Below, piece after piece: positions 17,277-25,134 of a stretch of 64,000 nucleotides of DNA (positions are counted from its first letter, which is position 1; every line of letters starts with the position of its first letter). The stretch is taken from positions 3,968,001 through 4,032,000 of the forward strand of contig NZ_CP053085.1 in assembly GCF_013004105.1 (NCBI RefSeq), given 5' to 3'. The translations under genes and the position numbers were made by a program. The stretch comes from Gemmatimonas groenlandica (GTDB lineage Bacteria > Gemmatimonadota > Gemmatimonadetes > Gemmatimonadales > Gemmatimonadaceae). The notes beneath the pieces were generated by a model. The model was not told the origin of the DNA. It saw nothing but the letters and a program-made list of their open reading frames with translations, and made no database searches.

Positions 17277-17633
17277 ATGGCGGTGCTCGGCCCGGCGGCG
17301 CTCTTCCTCGTCGCCGGCATGCTGCACTTTGTTATGCCGGCGTTCTTCGACCGCATCGTGCCACCGTGGGTGCCCAACGCGCGACTCGCGACCTACGTGA
17401 GTGGCGTATTCGAAATAGCAGGCGCCATCGGCTTGCTGATCCCCGCGACGCGAGTGGCGGCCGCCTGGGGGCTTATTGCGCTGCTCGCCGCGGTGCTGCC
17501 GGCCAACATTCACATGCTGAACCAAGCACGCGCCGCCGATGCGTCGGCCGGGTACATCGCCGGGCTCTGGCTGCGGTTACCGCTGCAGCCGCTGCTAATG
17601 TGGTGGGTATGGCGTGTGGCGATCCGCCGCTGA
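17277..17633 (+). CDS. DoxX-like small membrane protein
   Basis: About 118 residues with four hydrophobic segments. The pattern LFLVAGMLHFVMPAFFDRIVPPWVPN, then SGVFEIAGAIGLLIPATR and LPANIHM, is characteristic of DoxX-like proteins of the YphA/MauE-type group (the first motif is quoted in parts here: HFVMPAFFDRIVPPW). Their role is poorly defined; some are linked to respiratory or redox stress. The ATG at 17277 was chosen because it starts the first helix; a GTG at 17268 is possible. It follows the hemolysin III gene closely, so the two are likely cotranscribed. Downstream lies a 517-bp gap that holds a tandem repeat. Confidence 0.82.
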   Translation: MAVLGPAALFLVAGMLHFVMPAFFDRIVPPWVPNARLATYVSGVFEIAGAIGLLIPATRVAAAWGLIALLAAVLPANIHMLNQARAADASAGYIAGLWLRLPLQPLLMWWVWRVAIRR

Positions 17634-17670
17634 GTGCAACGTACTGCTTTGTGTGATCGCTAAAAAACTG

Positions 17671-17856
17671 CAGACCGCGGATTTTCGCCGATCACGCACG
17701 AATTGGTGCCGTATGGGCCGCGCGCTCCGCATGCCGCGCTAGGCCTGCTGTTTGTTTTTCAAATACAAACAGCGACCTCGTGTACACCCCCGGTTTCCGA
17801 AGCGCGTGCGTGAGAATTCGTGTGTTATTCGTGTGAATCCGTGGTCAAAGCTGTTC
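17671..17856. repeat. MITE-like intergenic element, copy 1
   Basis: First of two 186-bp copies in the 517-bp gap between the DoxX-like gene and pdeM. The ends (ACCGCGGATT... and ...AATCCGTGGT) form imperfect terminal inverted repeats of about 31 bp, matching at about 23 of 31 positions. An internal hairpin has 9-bp arms, GCTGTTTGT and ACAAACAGC. Small frames through it are not convincing genes. Confidence 0.75.
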
Positions 17857-17908
17857 AGTCTTTTGCTGCGATTCCGAGCTGCGCTGGATGCTTCTGAACC
17901 AAAAAATA

Positions 17909-18094
17909 CAGACCGCGGATTTTCGCCGATCACGCACGAATTGGTGCCGTATAGACCGCGCGCTCCGCATGCCGCGCTAGGCCTGCCGTTTGTTTTTCAA
18001 ATACAAACAGCGACCTCGTGTACACTCCCGGTTTCCGAAGCGCGTGCGTGAGAATCCGTGTGTTGTCCGTGCCAATCCGCGGTCAAAGCTGTTC
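17909..18094. repeat. MITE-like intergenic element, copy 2
   Basis: Second copy, same 186-bp length and about 95 percent identical by eye to 17671-17856, at a period of 238 bp. The 52-bp spacer 17857-17908 is unique. One base change breaks a pair in the internal hairpin (CCGTTTGT for CTGTTTGT). The remainder of this gap, 18095-18150, shows nothing further. Its terminal motif resembles that of the array at 974-1300. Confidence 0.75.
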
Positions 18095-18150
18095 TGTGAA
18101 GATTGCGGCACAGGTCTGCTGCGCTCGGCGCACCAGAGGTGGCTAACGCG

Positions 18151-18822
18151 CTACGGCGCGATCACGTCGCGTTCGGCGATCACGAACAGCGTGTCCTGCT
18201 CCGACCGCTCGTACATTCCCGTGCCGGTGAAGCTGGAGAAGGCCGGTAGCACCCCGACACGGGGGCCGAACACGAATGCGGCGAGACGCGCGTGCTGACG
18301 GCCGCGGCCGAACACCGAGACGCACGGATGCAAATGTCCCGCCAGCACGTAGCCATCCGCGTGCTCTGCCGGCTCGTGCACGCCGATGAATGGTCCGATG
18401 GCAAACGGCGCATCCACGCAGACAATATCCAACGAAGCCGGTGGATCGCCGGCATGCGCGTCGTGATTGCCGCGCACCAATGTGATCGCGACCTCCGCAT
18501 GCACCTCACGCCATGCGCCGATCGTGGCCAGTGTATCGGCATGGCGTCCGGCGCGTGCGTGCAGCAGATCGCCAAGCACCACCAGATGGGTTGCGGCCGT
18601 GTCGTGCAGCACGCGGGACAATCGCGCCAGATCGCTGGCCGTGGTGCCAAAGGGCACCGGCACGAACGCGGCCCGAAATGCCGCCGCCTTGCCCCAATGG
18701 AGATCGGCGACGATGACCATGCGGCGCTCGGGAATCCAGATCGCACGGTCGGGCAAGAGCACCAGCTGCTCACCAGCAACGGAATGGATAACGGCGCCGG
18801 CGGGAATCGCGCTCCCCGTCAC
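18151..18822 (-). CDS. pdeM: ligase-associated DNA damage response phosphoesterase PdeM
   Basis: A 223-residue calcineurin-like metallophosphoesterase. Metal-binding motifs appear in family order: VADLHWGK, GDLLHAR, RGNHDAH and AGHLHP. The spacing and length fit the PdeM family, which accompanies a dedicated ATP-dependent ligase, an Lhr-like helicase and a beta-CASP/MBL exonuclease in a predicted bacterial DNA repair module. It is the last gene of that operon, and its start overlaps the helicase stop by four bases. It is predicted to act in the cytoplasm on DNA or nucleotide phosphodiesters; the true substrate is not established from sequence. Confidence 0.92.
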   Translation of the reverse strand: MTGSAIPAGAVIHSVAGEQLVLLPDRAIWIPERRMVIVADLHWGKAAAFRAAFVPVPFGTTASDLARLSRVLHDTAATHLVVLGDLLHARAGRHADTLATIGAWREVHAEVAITLVRGNHDAHAGDPPASLDIVCVDAPFAIGPFIGVHEPAEHADGYVLAGHLHPCVSVFGRGRQHARLAAFVFGPRVGVLPAFSSFTGTGMYERSEQDTLFVIAERDVIAP

Positions 18823-21356
18823 TTCACCACCTTCGTGGCACGGCCCTCGTGCGCACGGAACGTCATCGACGTGCCCGATCGCGTCGACTTCTCGGCCGAC
18901 ACCGTCATGCGACGCACGCGATCCGCCAGCTTCTCCGAGCTCACGCGCGACCGCGTGGAGTCGACCAGCAGCGGAAAGGCGAGCGGGGTCGGGCGATCGA
19001 CATCGATCACGCGCACGATGCTCTCGGACAGGCGCTGCAGCACACGGCCCAACCGGCTCGATTCGAGCTGCCGCTCGAGCACCTCTCGGCGGGCCTGCTG
19101 CACCAACAGGTTCTCGGGATCGTAGTTCACGAATACATCGTACAACAATCCACTTGACGCTTGCATCTGCTTCACCGATTTCGACTGTCCCGGATAGCCT
19201 CCGAAGATCAAACCGGCGACGCGCGCGATCTCCCGGAACTGACGACGTGCCAATTCGGCGGCATTGAGACTGTGCGTGATATCGTGCAGCAGGTGCTCCG
19301 TCGTCAGCAAGCCCGACTCCAATGCCTCCTCCAACGGTGCCGCGTCGGCGGTAAGCAGCTCGAATCCATAGTCGTTACAGGAGAACGAGAACGAGATCGG
19401 CGTCAGCTGCGCCATGCGATACGCAAAGAGCGCGGCGAGCCCCTCGTGCACCAAGCGGCCTTCGAACGGATACACGAACAGGTGATGACCATCGCGGGTT
19501 TCGCATCGCTCGATGAGCAGCTCATCCGGCCGCGGAATGATGCTGCGCTCGGCCTGCAGAGTGAGTACCGGCTGTACCGCCTGCATCTCGGGATCGCTGT
19601 ATACGCCCTGTCGCGCCTCCTCGAGCTTCGCCCGTACCGCGTGCGAGAGCTCGGTGCTGAGCGGCATGCGGGCGCCCTGCCAGCGCGGAATCGCCCCGGT
19701 GATGCCCTTCGCCTTGCGCACCCATGCCGTGAGATCGCGCAGCCGCACAAACTCCAATGGTGTGCCGGCGAAGATGAACTTATCGCCGGGGGAGAGTCGA
19801 GATACGAAAGACTCTTCGACGGTGCCGAGTCGGCCGCCTTTGAGATAGCGCACGGCGATGGCCGCGTCACTCACGATGGTGCCGATGTTGAGCACATGTC
19901 GCATTGCGACACGGCGATCGGTCACCACGTAGCGATCCCCCACGAGTTGAACCCGCGCATACTCGGGATACGCCTTCAGGGCATTGCCGCCGTGCGTGAC
20001 GAAGTCGATGACCCAATCGAGCTCCACATCGGTCAGCAGCCGATAGGCCCGAGTGGAACGCAGCTCCTGCAGCACTGCGTGGCGGGTGAATCCACCGCCC
20101 AGTGCGAGCGTGACGAGATGCTGCGCCAAGAGATCGAGCGGACGATCGAGCGGCTCGCGACTCTCGATGGCGCCGGCGCGCATCGCATCTCGGGCGGCGG
20201 CCACTTCGACCAGCTCGAAGGCATGCGTGGGCACGCACAGAATGCGCGAGACGCGGCCCGGCGAGTGCCCCGATCGGCCGGCGCGCTGCATCAACCGCGC
20301 GACGCCTTTGGGGCTGCCGATCTGCATCACCAGATCGACGGGTGAGAAGTCCACGCCAAGATCCAGCGAGCTGGTGGCCACCACGACGCGATAGCGCCCC
20401 GTCTTGAGTCCGTCTTCCACGTCTTCACGCTGCGCGCGTGAAAGTGAACCGTGATGGATTGCGGTGAACTCGAACCATGCCGGGTTCGCGGCGATGATGG
20501 ATTGAAACCAGATCTCACATTGCGAGCGCGTGTTCGTGAACACGATCGCACTCTGCGCCGACTCGAGGCGTTGCATCACCTCGGGCAACAGTTTGGTGTT
20601 CAGGTGCCCCGCCCACGGGAATCGGTCCATGGTGTCGGGTGTGAGCGCCTCGACCTGCGTATCCTTGGGTACGATACCGCGTACGAGCCGACGGGCATGC
20701 GGCGCACCATCGGCGCGATACCCGAGGAGCGTATCCGCTGCGGTGTCGAGATTGCCGAGCGTGGCCGACACACCCCACGTGCGGAGCTGCGGACAGATGC
20801 GTCGCAGACGCGCCAGCGCCAACTCCACCTGCGCGCCGCGCTTGGTGGAGAGCAGCTCGTGCCACTCGTCGACCACGATGCAGCGCACGTCCGAAAAGAT
20901 CGCCTCGTGATCCTTGCGACAGAGCAGCAACGAGAGTGATTCCGGTGTGGTCACGAGCGCAGACGGCAACCGGTCGCGCTGTCGCGCACGTCGAGCGGCG
21001 CTGGTATCTCCGGTGCGCGATTCGACGGTCCATGGCAGGCCCATCGCTTCGATAGGCTCGCGCAATGCCTGCTCGGTGTCGGCGGCAAGCGCACGCAGTG
21101 GCGTAATCCAGAGCACGCGCAGCGGTGCTCCATCGGCACGACGACGCAAAGTGCGCGGCGCCTCATGCTCAGCCAGCGCTTCGAGCACGGGCCCCATCCA
21201 CGCGGCGTATGTCTTGCCGGTGCCGGTCGCGGCGTGAATCAGCCCAGACTCGCCGTTGGCATAGGCGCTCCACACTTCACGCTGAAAGGCGAACGGACTC
21301 CAGCCGCGCGCCGCAAACCACTGTTCGAGCCGCCCCTCAGCATCACTCACCGGCAT
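18819..21356 (-). CDS. ligase-associated Lhr-like DEXH-box DNA helicase
   Basis: An 845-residue superfamily 2 helicase. Walker A is ATGTGKT (residues about 43-49), motif II is the DEXH-type DEWH within CIVVDEWHELL, motif III is SATL, and C-terminal helicase motifs include VVATSSLDLGVDF and QRAGRSGH. The long C-terminal region is typical of Lhr and its ligase-associated relatives. The start at 21356 (MPVSDAEGRL) was chosen over an upstream in-frame start inside the ligase gene because the family begins this way; even so it overlaps the ligase stop by 14 bp. It works with the ligase, exonuclease and PdeM in the same operon, presumably unwinding or remodelling damaged DNA. Confidence 0.93.
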   Translation of the reverse strand: MPVSDAEGRLEQWFAARGWSPFAFQREVWSAYANGESGLIHAATGTGKTYAAWMGPVLEALAEHEAPRTLRRRADGAPLRVLWITPLRALAADTEQALREPIEAMGLPWTVESRTGDTSAARRARQRDRLPSALVTTPESLSLLLCRKDHEAIFSDVRCIVVDEWHELLSTKRGAQVELALARLRRICPQLRTWGVSATLGNLDTAADTLLGYRADGAPHARRLVRGIVPKDTQVEALTPDTMDRFPWAGHLNTKLLPEVMQRLESAQSAIVFTNTRSQCEIWFQSIIAANPAWFEFTAIHHGSLSRAQREDVEDGLKTGRYRVVVATSSLDLGVDFSPVDLVMQIGSPKGVARLMQRAGRSGHSPGRVSRILCVPTHAFELVEVAAARDAMRAGAIESREPLDRPLDLLAQHLVTLALGGGFTRHAVLQELRSTRAYRLLTDVELDWVIDFVTHGGNALKAYPEYARVQLVGDRYVVTDRRVAMRHVLNIGTIVSDAAIAVRYLKGGRLGTVEESFVSRLSPGDKFIFAGTPLEFVRLRDLTAWVRKAKGITGAIPRWQGARMPLSTELSHAVRAKLEEARQGVYSDPEMQAVQPVLTLQAERSIIPRPDELLIERCETRDGHHLFVYPFEGRLVHEGLAALFAYRMAQLTPISFSFSCNDYGFELLTADAAPLEEALESGLLTTEHLLHDITHSLNAAELARRQFREIARVAGLIFGGYPGQSKSVKQMQASSGLLYDVFVNYDPENLLVQQARREVLERQLESSRLGRVLQRLSESIVRVIDVDRPTPLAFPLLVDSTRSRVSSEKLADRVRRMTVSAEKSTRSGTSMTFRAHEGRATKVVK

Positions 21357-22947
21357 GCCCCGCGGTGAGCAACGCCTTGACCGTTTCCAGCGTGTCCGCC
21401 TCGTTGGCCGGCTTGTCGCGACGCCACCGCGCCATGCGCGGAAAGCGCACCGCGATGCCACTCTTGTGGCGCGTGCTGCGCTGAATGCCCTCGAAGGCCA
21501 GTTCGAACACGAGCTCCGGCTTTACCGTACGCACGGGCCCGAATTTCTCGAGTGTGTTGCGACGCACGAAGGCGTCCACCTCGCGGATCTCGGCATCGGT
21601 GAGTCCTGAATACGCCTTCGCAAAGGGCACGAGCGCGTCACCGTCCCAGATGGCGAACGTGTAGTCGGTAAAGAGTCCGGCGCGGCGACCGTGACCGGCT
21701 TGTGCGTACACCAACACTGCATCGACCGTAAGCGGATTCACCTTCCACTTCCACCAGTCGCCGACCTTTCGACCCACCCCATAGGGCGACGAGCGACGCT
21801 TCAGCATCAACCCTTCAGCCACCATCTCGCGCGAGCGTTCGCGCGCATCCCGCGCGGCACTCCACGAGGACACGTCGACTACCGGTGACAGGCCCATCGA
21901 CGCACCGCCGGGCAGCCGCGACACGATGGATTCGGCCAGCGCGCGACGCTCGTGCATAGGCCGGTCACGCACATCAACGCCATCCGCTTCGAGACAATCG
22001 TACACGAGAAGATGACATGGCACGTCGGCGAGCAGTTTCTTGCCCACCGTCTTGCGACCGATGCGGCGCTGCAGCTCGCTGAACGGCATTGGTGCACCGT
22101 CACGCCACGCCAACAGTTCGCCGTCGAGCACGGTGCCATCAGGCAACCATGCGGCGCTCGCTTCGACCTCGGGAAAGCGATCGGCCAGCAGCTCCTCGCC
22201 GCGGCTCCACAGGAACGTGCGTCCGCGACGACGTACCAGCTGCGCGCGGATCCCGTCCCACTTCCACTCCAGCTGCCAGTCGTCGGGCGGGCCCAGTGAT
22301 TCGAGCTCGGCCTCGAGCGGATACGCGAGATAGAACGGGTATGGACGACTCCAGTCGGCGTCGGTGGTTTCAGTGGCGACCAGCTGCGTGAACCACGCCG
22401 CGCTCGGCTCCCATTGTCCCATGAGTCGATGCGCGATCGACTCGGCAGCGATCCCGCTCACCTGCGCGAGTGCGCGCACCACGAGGCCGTCGGACACGCC
22501 GACGCGAAAGGCGCCGGTGAGCAGTTTGTTGAAGAGGAAGCGTGAGGTGCCGTTGAGCTGCTGCCATGCGTGCAGCAGCGCGTCGCGTTGCACATCGCTG
22601 TCCATGTGGGCGAGTGGCAGCAGTCGCTCCTCCACCCACCAGGCAAGCGTCTGCTCGTCGTTGGCGTCGCTCTCGGGTACCAACAAGGAGATCGTTTCGG
22701 CCAGATCACCGGCCTGCGCGTAGCACTCTTCGAACAGCCACGCCGGAACATCGGCGGCTTGGGCGGCCCACGTGCGCAGATCGGGGGCGCGTACCAGTCG
22801 CTTTGGTCTGCGACCCAACAGAAACGCGACGGCCCATGCGGCATCCGGCGCTGATGCCGCGTGGAAGTACGCCACCAGAGCGGCGACCTTTTCGCTGGTC
22901 GCCGTGGTGGCATCGATCGCGTCGTACAGCGCGGCGAACTGTCTCAC
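21343..22947 (-). CDS. ATP-dependent DNA ligase (ligase-associated repair module)
   Basis: A 534-residue ATP-dependent DNA ligase. The nucleotidyltransferase motif I is EWKWDGIR with the adenylated Lys at about 229, preceded by an N-terminal helical DNA-binding domain (LFNKLLTGAFRVGVSD). Motifs LDGELLAW, LLVYDCLE and MLKRRSSPYGVGRK follow, then an OB-fold with DYTFAIWDGD and MARWRRDKPANEAD at the C-terminus. It seals nicks in DNA using ATP, in contrast to the housekeeping NAD-dependent LigA, and is predicted to serve repair. The start overlaps the exonuclease stop by four bases and the stop overlaps the helicase start. Confidence 0.95.
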   Translation of the reverse strand: MRQFAALYDAIDATTATSEKVAALVAYFHAASAPDAAWAVAFLLGRRPKRLVRAPDLRTWAAQAADVPAWLFEECYAQAGDLAETISLLVPESDANDEQTLAWWVEERLLPLAHMDSDVQRDALLHAWQQLNGTSRFLFNKLLTGAFRVGVSDGLVVRALAQVSGIAAESIAHRLMGQWEPSAAWFTQLVATETTDADWSRPYPFYLAYPLEAELESLGPPDDWQLEWKWDGIRAQLVRRRGRTFLWSRGEELLADRFPEVEASAAWLPDGTVLDGELLAWRDGAPMPFSELQRRIGRKTVGKKLLADVPCHLLVYDCLEADGVDVRDRPMHERRALAESIVSRLPGGASMGLSPVVDVSSWSAARDARERSREMVAEGLMLKRRSSPYGVGRKVGDWWKWKVNPLTVDAVLVYAQAGHGRRAGLFTDYTFAIWDGDALVPFAKAYSGLTDAEIREVDAFVRRNTLEKFGPVRTVKPELVFELAFEGIQRSTRHKSGIAVRFPRMARWRRDKPANEADTLETVKALLTAGHAGE

Positions 22948-23984
22948 GGCGCCACGTCCGCGGCCGAATCAATGGCGGTGTCGACGGCCGCATCATCGCG
23001 TTCCCCTTCGTAGCGTGTCGCGATGGCCCGCGCATCGAGTCCGTGGTCATTCAGCCACTTCACTACGGGGCCGGTGAACCCGTGTGTCACCCACACCCGT
23101 TCGGCGCCGGTCGCGCTGATCGCACTGAGCAACTGAGGCCAATCCACGTGATCGCTGAGCGTGAAGCCCATGTCGACGCCGCGCCGTCGTCGTGCGCCGC
23201 GCACTTGCATCCAGCCGCTGGCGAAGGCGGCGCGTGTGCTGCCGAAGCGACGCGCCCATGCCGACCCGTCGACGCTGGGTGGCGCCACCACGATCGCCCG
23301 CGAGGTGGCGGACGCCTTCGTCGCGGTGAGCGCATAGATCGTGCTGGGCATCGCAATGCCACCGTCGCGGTACACCTGCGTCATCCGTTCCACGGCGCCG
23401 TGCGTGAGGATCGGCCCGATGGAAGGGTCGAGACCGGCCAGCATGCGCTGCGCCTTGCCCAACGCGTAGCCGTACAGCAACGACACCTGTCCGTCACTCG
23501 CGTTCCTGGCCCACCACGCGTTGATGTCGGCGAACACTTGCTGCTGCGACGGCCACCGGTATATCGGCAATCCGAACGTGCTTTCCGTGATGAACGTGTG
23601 ACAGCGTACCGGCTCCCACGCGGCGCAGGTGGGATCGGGGTCGGTCTTGTAATCGCCGGACACCACCCAGACCTCACCGCCATACTCGAGGCGGATCTGG
23701 GCTGAGCCCAGAATATGTCCGGCCGGATGAAACGACACCGTGACGCCGTTGATATCGCGCCTTTCGCCATAGGCGATCGATTCGAGGCCGGACGCCGATG
23801 CGCCGAGTCGTTCGCGCGACACGCCTTCGCCATCGCGCGCCACGAGGTAGCGCTCACATCCCCAGGTGAGGTGATCGCCGTGCGCGTGCGTGATGAGCGC
23901 GCGCGGTACGGGAGCCCACGGGTCGATGTAACAGTCGGCGGCGGTACAGTAGAGCCCGCGCGCGGTCTCGGTGAGCAGGGACAT
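22944..23984 (-). CDS. ligase-associated DNA exonuclease (MBL/beta-CASP fold)
   Basis: A 346-residue metallo-beta-lactamase-fold nuclease. The metal-binding signature is THAHGDHL (His33, His35, Asp37, His38), followed by FHPAGHILGSAQIRL and VVSGDYKTDPDPT. The sequence VWVTHGFTGPVVKWL lies toward the end. Homologues resemble SNM1/Artemis nucleases and are always found beside the dedicated ligase. It is the first gene of the four-gene minus-strand operon, so the promoter should be just upstream of 23984. The substrate, probably damaged or cross-linked DNA ends, is inferred from the family. Confidence 0.93.
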   Translation of the reverse strand: MSLLTETARGLYCTAADCYIDPWAPVPRALITHAHGDHLTWGCERYLVARDGEGVSRERLGASASGLESIAYGERRDINGVTVSFHPAGHILGSAQIRLEYGGEVWVVSGDYKTDPDPTCAAWEPVRCHTFITESTFGLPIYRWPSQQQVFADINAWWARNASDGQVSLLYGYALGKAQRMLAGLDPSIGPILTHGAVERMTQVYRDGGIAMPSTIYALTATKASATSRAIVVAPPSVDGSAWARRFGSTRAAFASGWMQVRGARRRRGVDMGFTLSDHVDWPQLLSAISATGAERVWVTHGFTGPVVKWLNDHGLDARAIATRYEGERDDAAVDTAIDSAADVAP

Positions 23985-24068
23985 GATCTTCTGAGTGTCC
24001 GACTGCTCGCCGAGGTTCCCGGTCCTCGGAGAAGGCCGTCGGGAACCGAGGGCTGCCTCGACGCACCC

Positions 24069-24163
24069 TCAGAAACTCAGCGTGAGCCCGCTCGAGAAGA
24101 ACGAACCGCCCAGCGCCACGTGGCGCTGGGTCTGCTGAACAGACGGACGGCGGCTCAGCGCAT
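24069..24163 (-). pseudogene. remnant of an outer-membrane beta-barrel C-terminus
   Basis: Read on the minus strand, this stretch encodes QTQRHVALGGSFFSSGL then TLSF and a stop. Alternating hydrophobic residues with a terminal Phe are typical of the last strand of an outer-membrane protein recognised by the Bam machinery. No start codon or barrel precedes it; the upstream frame runs into the 3' end of the pirin gene. I read it as the surviving tail of a lost gene, but a short chance match is possible. Confidence 0.35.
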
Positions 24164-25069
24164 TCAGTGTTTGATAAAGGTCCCCGCCTGCAATTCGCGC
24201 ATCGCGACCTGCAGCTCAGCCTGCGTGTTCATCACGATCGGACCATACCACGCCACCGGCTCCTTGATCGGGGCGCCAGAAACGAGCAAGAAACGAATAC
24301 CCTGCTCGCCGGCCCGAACCACGACCTCATCGCCGCTGTCGAAGAGCACGAGCGACCGATTGCCGGACATGTCCCGCACGAGGTCGTCGTCGTTGCCCGC
24401 CGTCCGCTCCGTCAGCACGCCCATCGGGTCCGAGGCATGACGGAACGTTCCAGTCCCTTCAAAAATGTAGGCGAAGGTACTGCGATATGCGTCGACCGGC
24501 AGCGACTTCGTGCGACCCGCCGGGACGAACACATCGAGATAGCTGGGATCAGCCGCAATGCCGTCCACCGGACCACGCTTTCCCCAGAACTCGCCGCAGA
24601 TCACGCGGACCGTGGTGCCGTCGTCGTCCACGATTTCGGCGATCTCCTTCGACTGCACATCCTGATAGCGCGGGGCCGTCATCTTGAGCGACGAGGGCAG
24701 GTTGGCCCACAGCTGGAAGCCGTGCATGCGTCCCTGCGAGTCGCCCTGCGGCATCTCATGGTGCACGATACCGCTGCCGGCGGTCATCCACTGCACGTCG
24801 CCGGCGCCCAGCATGCCGCGGTTTCCTAGCGAGTCGGCGTGCTCGACGTTGCCGGCGAGGACGTACGTGATCGTTTCGATGCCGCGATGCGGGTGCCAGG
24901 GAAAGCCCGCCTGGTACTGCCGAGGCACGTCGTTGCGGAAATCATCGAACAGGAGGAACGGGTCGGTTTCGGACGTTTCACCGAACCCGAAGGCACGGTG
25001 GAGGTGTACGCCGGCGCCTTCCATGGTCGGTTGGGCCTGAACGATTCGCTTGACGGGACGGATAGACAT
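24164..25069 (-). CDS. pirin family protein
   Basis: A 301-residue bicupin. The N-terminal cupin carries the pirin signature HPHRGIETITYVL with metal-binding histidines, then SGIVHHEMP with further ligands. The C-terminal cupin is more divergent. Pirins bind Fe or other metals; some are quercetin 2,3-dioxygenases, others act in regulation, so no substrate is assigned. The start at 25069 gives the typical opening RPVKRIVQAQPTMEGAG. It lies alone between the repair operon and the kinase; a small palindrome (25104-25117) is just upstream and could be an operator. Confidence 0.93.
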   Translation of the reverse strand: MSIRPVKRIVQAQPTMEGAGVHLHRAFGFGETSETDPFLLFDDFRNDVPRQYQAGFPWHPHRGIETITYVLAGNVEHADSLGNRGMLGAGDVQWMTAGSGIVHHEMPQGDSQGRMHGFQLWANLPSSLKMTAPRYQDVQSKEIAEIVDDDGTTVRVICGEFWGKRGPVDGIAADPSYLDVFVPAGRTKSLPVDAYRSTFAYIFEGTGTFRHASDPMGVLTERTAGNDDDLVRDMSGNRSLVLFDSGDEVVVRAGEQGIRFLLVSGAPIKEPVAWYGPIVMNTQAELQVAMRELQAGTFIKH

Positions 25070-25103
25070 TGCGTTCTCTCGGTGTTGGGATGCTCTTAAT
25101 GTA

Positions 25104-25117
25104 TCTCAGTAATGAGA
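25104..25117. promoter_or_regulatory. small palindrome upstream of pirin gene, possible operator
   Basis: TCTCA GTAA TGAGA has perfect 5-bp arms and lies 35 bases upstream of the pirin start on the minus strand. The position would suit a repressor site. No adjacent regulator gene is seen, and such short palindromes can occur by chance. Confidence 0.25.
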
Positions 25118-25134
25118 GAAAACAAGCTGCTTCT

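Noticed and set aside
17752-18298. Small plus-strand open frames in the 517-bp gap before pdeM
   Set aside because: They are made of the 186-bp repeat copies and repeat the same sequence, with no start signals or domains.
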